DNA of 64,000 nt from Piper betle. Lineage: Eukaryota; Streptophyta; Magnoliopsida; Piperales; Piperaceae. The DNA is taken from assembly GCA_033002965.1 (NCBI GenBank), contig JAURVB010014501.1:1-64000 (forward strand). The letters are read 5' to 3'. The translations under genes were made by a program, and so were the position numbers. Shown piece after piece: positions 60,801 through 64,000 of the stretch (the first letter of the stretch is position 1; every line of letters starts with the position of its first letter). Below the pieces are notes generated by a model, which made no database searches, was not told where the DNA came from, and was given only the letters and a program-made list of their open reading frames with translations.

Positions 60801-62008
60801 TCCCAAACATCAATACTGATCCTAAGTGGTTACGCATAGTTACTGTGCAGACTAGAGAAAATGGATTCATGATCTTATGCAGATGATGAAAGTAGATTCA
60901 CAGTCTACAGCGAACAGCTTAGCTAGCTAATGGCTTGTTTGTTGATGGTTTCAGGCAAACCCTAACCGGTTGCAGAAAGTGTCTGATTCTCTAGCTGCAT
61001 TGTTGGTCAAGTACCCCAATCTTCAAGAACTAGCAAAAACAGCTTTCCTCCGGTATTTGAAGTCTATATATGTGCAGAAGGACAAGGAAGTGTTTGATGT
61101 GCAAAAGCTTCCCTATCGAAGAATTTTCAGCTTCCATGGGTTTACCAATGACCCCTAAAGTTCGCTTTTTGCGAAAGAAATCTGGGCAAAAGAGTTTGGT
61201 AAAAAATGCAACTCAGGAAGAAAAGATTGACATTAATGCTGCAGAAAACCGTGAACCTAATATCAAGGAACAGGAGGATGATATCTTATGGGCTAAGGAG
61301 GAAAAACCTTTGGAAAATGACCACAGTGAAGTCCCTATGTAATGTATCTACTTTCCTATTGTGTTTCTTCTGGTAAAAAAATAGATTACTATAACTTGGT
61401 CTCTTGTGCAGTATGGTTGGTCGTTCATCGAAGAAGAAAAATAAACTAAAGATAAATGCTCACAAACCTTTTGGGACGAGGGTTGTGTTTGACAAAGAAG
61501 GCAACACTCTCCCACCATTGGCTGCTTTGGCCAATCAGAACAGCGTGGAGGGTACTCTTCAGCTTGATAAAGGTAGTACATCGTTCGTGCGATCTTGTGT
61601 TAGTTCTTTAATTTGATCTTATAATCAAAACTCAAAGAGCAATGCCTTCTAATTCATAGTGTCTGTGAATTTATTGATAATGCAGTAGGAGAACGGTACA
61701 AGAAACTGAAGGAAGATATGAAACAGAGAGACACAGAGGATAAGATTTTACTGAAGAAACGATTGAGAGAGAAACGAACAAAGGAGAAGACAAAGATGAA
61801 GCAGGGAATAGTGGAGGAGGAAGATGGCAACGATGTTGACGAGGCTTCAGAATCATATATAGATAACAAGAATGGTGTTAAACGATCGAAGATTTGTTTC
61901 CAAAGTGATGGTGAGGATGAGAAGAATGCGGAGGCCATATCAGATTCCATATCCATCGCCGAGCAGGAAGCTTTGGCTCTCAAACTATTAAGTTCCATGC
62001 ACTCTTAG
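57887..62008 (+). CDS. RH32: DEAD-box RNA helicase, RH32/DDX10/Hca4 type, with frame-breaking indels
   Basis: Nucleolar ATP-dependent helicase for 18S rRNA/small-subunit assembly in the yeast Hca4 family. Exons: 57887-58245, 59189-59463, 59576-59899, 60338-60524, 60614-60769, 60955-61338, 61412-61572, 61686-62008. If the indels are discounted, the exons give 2172 nt (723 residues) with every intron phase matching. Motifs: RTQEGL...[10 protein letters not shown] (Q motif), AAKTGSGKT (I), SPTRELAAQ (Ia), CTPGRLLQH (Ib), LDEADRILD (II), SATQT (III), LVFLST (IV), TDVASRGLD (V), VHRVGRTAR (VI). The C-terminal extension has [50 protein letters not shown] and a Lys/Glu-rich coiled tail. Odd: four indels, in runs at 58004-58006 (one C short), 59305-59310 (one A short), 60452-60456 (A count off) and 61111-61113 (one C extra). 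As written the gene cannot encode a full protein. Confidence 0.88.
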
Positions 62009-63295
62009 GTATTGTTTAACAGTATCTTGCTTCTATCATTAGAAAGAAAAAAATTGTAACGAAATTGAAATCAAGAAATTGCAACAAAATTGAAAATACT
62101 CTTTGAGTTTACACAGCTCCGAAAATTAGAATTAGACCTTAAATCGGATTAGGAGGGTCATTATTTTAGTATATGTCATTAAATTATTATTAGTTATATT
62201 TTTTAAAAAAAGTTATTATATTTTAATATATATTTTTAAAATTTATTTTTTTATTATTAATTCAAATAAAAAATAAATTAATTTTTATCATTTAAATTAC
62301 CTCTTCTAACATGGTTAGTTTTACCATGGCCACCATCCAACCCTACGCCTTATCGCCTTCCGTTGCCGCTGCCCACCCTAGCCCTCGTCCAACTTATTAG
62401 TGAACTCTTGTTATGTAATAATAAACGCAAATTTAAATGAGTGGCAGAAACAAAAAAATTGTTCAATTCTCTTGAATTCTCTAGACGTGTCACGTTCAAT
62501 GAATTGGCAATAATATTTATATCAAATTGGACGAGAACTGTTGCTCAATCAATCTGATCTTACACCCTCCAAGCTATCAACCTATATATTTTTGTAAGAA
62601 AACTGTTGTGTGGATGACAATTTGATAAATATACACTCCAAATAAGAAATTGAATCTTTAACTACATGAATATTTCCTATTGTGGTGCCAAGCAGAGTTC
62701 CATTTAAAAAGAATAATAGCAACGAAGGGCAAAAACACAACCGAAATGCACATAATTTCTATCAAAGACAAGTTGATCAAAAAATACATAAATCATGGTC
62801 TGTTTGTAAACGATTAAATCAGATTTATTGGACTCTCCCCTTTTAAAATCTAACTTACATGGAGGTCCACACAAATTAGAACTGGCAATCGACAAACCTC
62901 ATCTAATTACAGAATATATTGAGTCATATATCATCCTCACCATGCACACACAGTTGCTTCAAACACTGCAAACACCACCTAAATTCCCGAAAACGATAAG
63001 CCTCAACTCAATCATGTTAAATAACACCTGAATCAAACAAAATCTACAGCAGCCAATTCAAACTAGGATGATTCATTGTCCAAAGGAACTTAAATATGAT
63101 GAAGGCGCCTGGCATTGACACTTCAACCATACGCAGAAGGATTTTGCACCTTCCACTCGATTCTAGCAAAAGCACCCGATCATGTAGAAGAAACCATAAC
63201 AAACCGGCAAGATTCTGACTGCACCTTGAAAATTTGGCAGTCCACGTGGACACCCACTCGGAGACAAAAATAATCAGTATATACTCAAAACTGTA
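62009..63295. other. Convergent intergenic region between RH32 and XPO1
   Basis: Contains the 3' UTRs of both convergent genes. No third gene recognised; the open frames at 62704-62895 (minus) and 63044-63253 (minus) are chance or UTR. The XPO1 3' UTR would occupy the right end. Confidence 0.5.
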
Positions 63296-63931
63296 TCATG
63301 AATCAACCATTTCATCGTGTAGCTCGCTGGGAGCAATAAGCCCCGGAATGGTAAGCATTCGTTGGCGGTCTCTTTCTCGCTGGGCGGCAGCCTCTTCGGC
63401 ATACAAGTCTTTATTGTCCTGCAGACACAAGCCAAAAAAGAGAATATCCTCTATGAGATAATAATGTGGAATCCATACTCAGGTATCAAGAACATAGGAC
63501 CTACCATCCCAATCTAAAATATTACTATAAGATGGAATAAAAGCAGAAAAGATATTGAACTATTCAATGGAGGATAAACCTAGGGTAGACATCAAGATTT
63601 GTCACATCACCTGTGCAGAAAACTCCTTCGATTGGACAAGAAAATCACGAATATGGTCCTTGAAAGCAGAAAGTTCTTTTCTCGACTCAAATAAACCATT
63701 CACAAAATGTGTGACCTGTAAATGTCAATATATAAAGTAAATAACAGCAACCAATGAAAAAAACAAAGGAGTTAAATAATTGTTTCTCTTCCCTACCTCT
63801 GTTGTAGTCATGTTGGGAAACGATGTCCCTAATAGCTTCGTGGTGTACTCGTGAACAAACATCATGTTATTAGAATAGGGAAGAGAGACCGAGGCAGCAT
63901 CCCATAGAGGCTCTGTCAAACTAGAATCTAC
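63296..63931 (-). CDS. XPO1: Exportin-1 (XPO1/CRM1), last three exons, partial
   Basis: Nuclear export receptor for leucine-rich NES cargo, working with RanGTP. Only the C-terminus is in the window; the gene continues beyond 64000. Minus-strand exons: 63797-63931 (45 codons), 63611-63715 (35 codons), 63296-63418 (40 codons plus TGA), all phase 0 with GT-AG borders. Diagnostic segments: LWDAASVSLPYS, FVHEYTTKLLGTSFPNM, FVNGLFESRKEL, HIRDFLVQSKEFSAQ, DNKDLYAEEAAAQRERDRQ and the terminal LIAPSELHDEMVDS. These follow the plant XPO1 C-terminus closely. No frameshift. It is convergent with RH32, about 1.3 kb away. Confidence 0.93.
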
Positions 63932-64000
63932 CTGCCAGCATAAATTAAGCTTGTGAGTTTTAAAAAGTAAAGGAAAAAACAATGCAATGTGATATCACAC

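Noticed and set aside
57887..62008. Calling RH32 a plain pseudogene
   Set aside because: All splice sites, phases and motifs are intact and damage is limited to homopolymer runs, so sequencing error is at least as likely.

Overview
This is a 64 kb piece of an angiosperm nuclear genome. Genes have several exons split by AT-rich introns, there are TATA-type promoters, site II and telo-box promoter motifs, and abundant Copia and other LTR-retroelement remains. No bacterial-style operon, rRNA, tRNA or CRISPR array was recognised. The LPAT-like protein resembles the coconut/Limnanthes class of LPAAT as I remember it, so a monocot is possible, but the sequence does not settle the clade.

Layout. 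(1) 2.4-2.8 kb: a one-exon gene for a small protein with a MGNC start. (2) 6.4-10.0 kb: an eight-exon gene for a GPI-anchored protein like Arabidopsis At1g61900, with a GC-AG intron and a 12-nt microexon. (3) 11.7-16 kb: repeats, a large foldback and the first exon of an unrecognised gene. (4) 17.2-19.5 kb: a five-exon 1-acylglycerol-3-phosphate acyltransferase gene (LPAT). (5) 20.7-43.7 kb: a transposon-rich block holding two complete ~2.9 kb solo-LTR-like elements with 5-bp target duplications, tandem and inverted 0.7-1.4 kb repeats, Copia pol fragments of two kinds and a GC-rich insert inside a (TA)n tract. (6) 44.0-47.8 kb: a six-exon RBP45/47-type RNA-binding protein gene with three RRMs. 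(7) 50.9-57.6 kb: a third, 5'-truncated copy of the 2.9 kb element, degenerate GC-rich tandem repeats and an AT-rich repeat field. (8) 57.9-62.0 kb: an eight-exon DEAD-box helicase gene of the RH32/DDX10/Hca4 type. (9) 63.3-64.0 kb, minus strand: the last three exons of Exportin-1 (XPO1/CRM1), convergent with the helicase.

The genes form no pathway cluster; they are ordinary euchromatic genes (lipid assembly, mRNA binding, ribosome biogenesis, nuclear export) separated by transposon debris. The main anomaly is that several otherwise conserved genes carry one- or two-base indels, mostly in short homopolymer runs, while all their splice sites and reading phases are intact. I consider uncorrected sequencing error the likelier explanation for most of these, but real pseudogenisation is not excluded. 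I did not find a clearly new biological system. The best candidates for follow-up are the two long foldbacks (12.7-13.25 kb and 26.87-27.23 kb), which would give long hairpin transcripts, and the nested repeat architecture at 28-38 kb.
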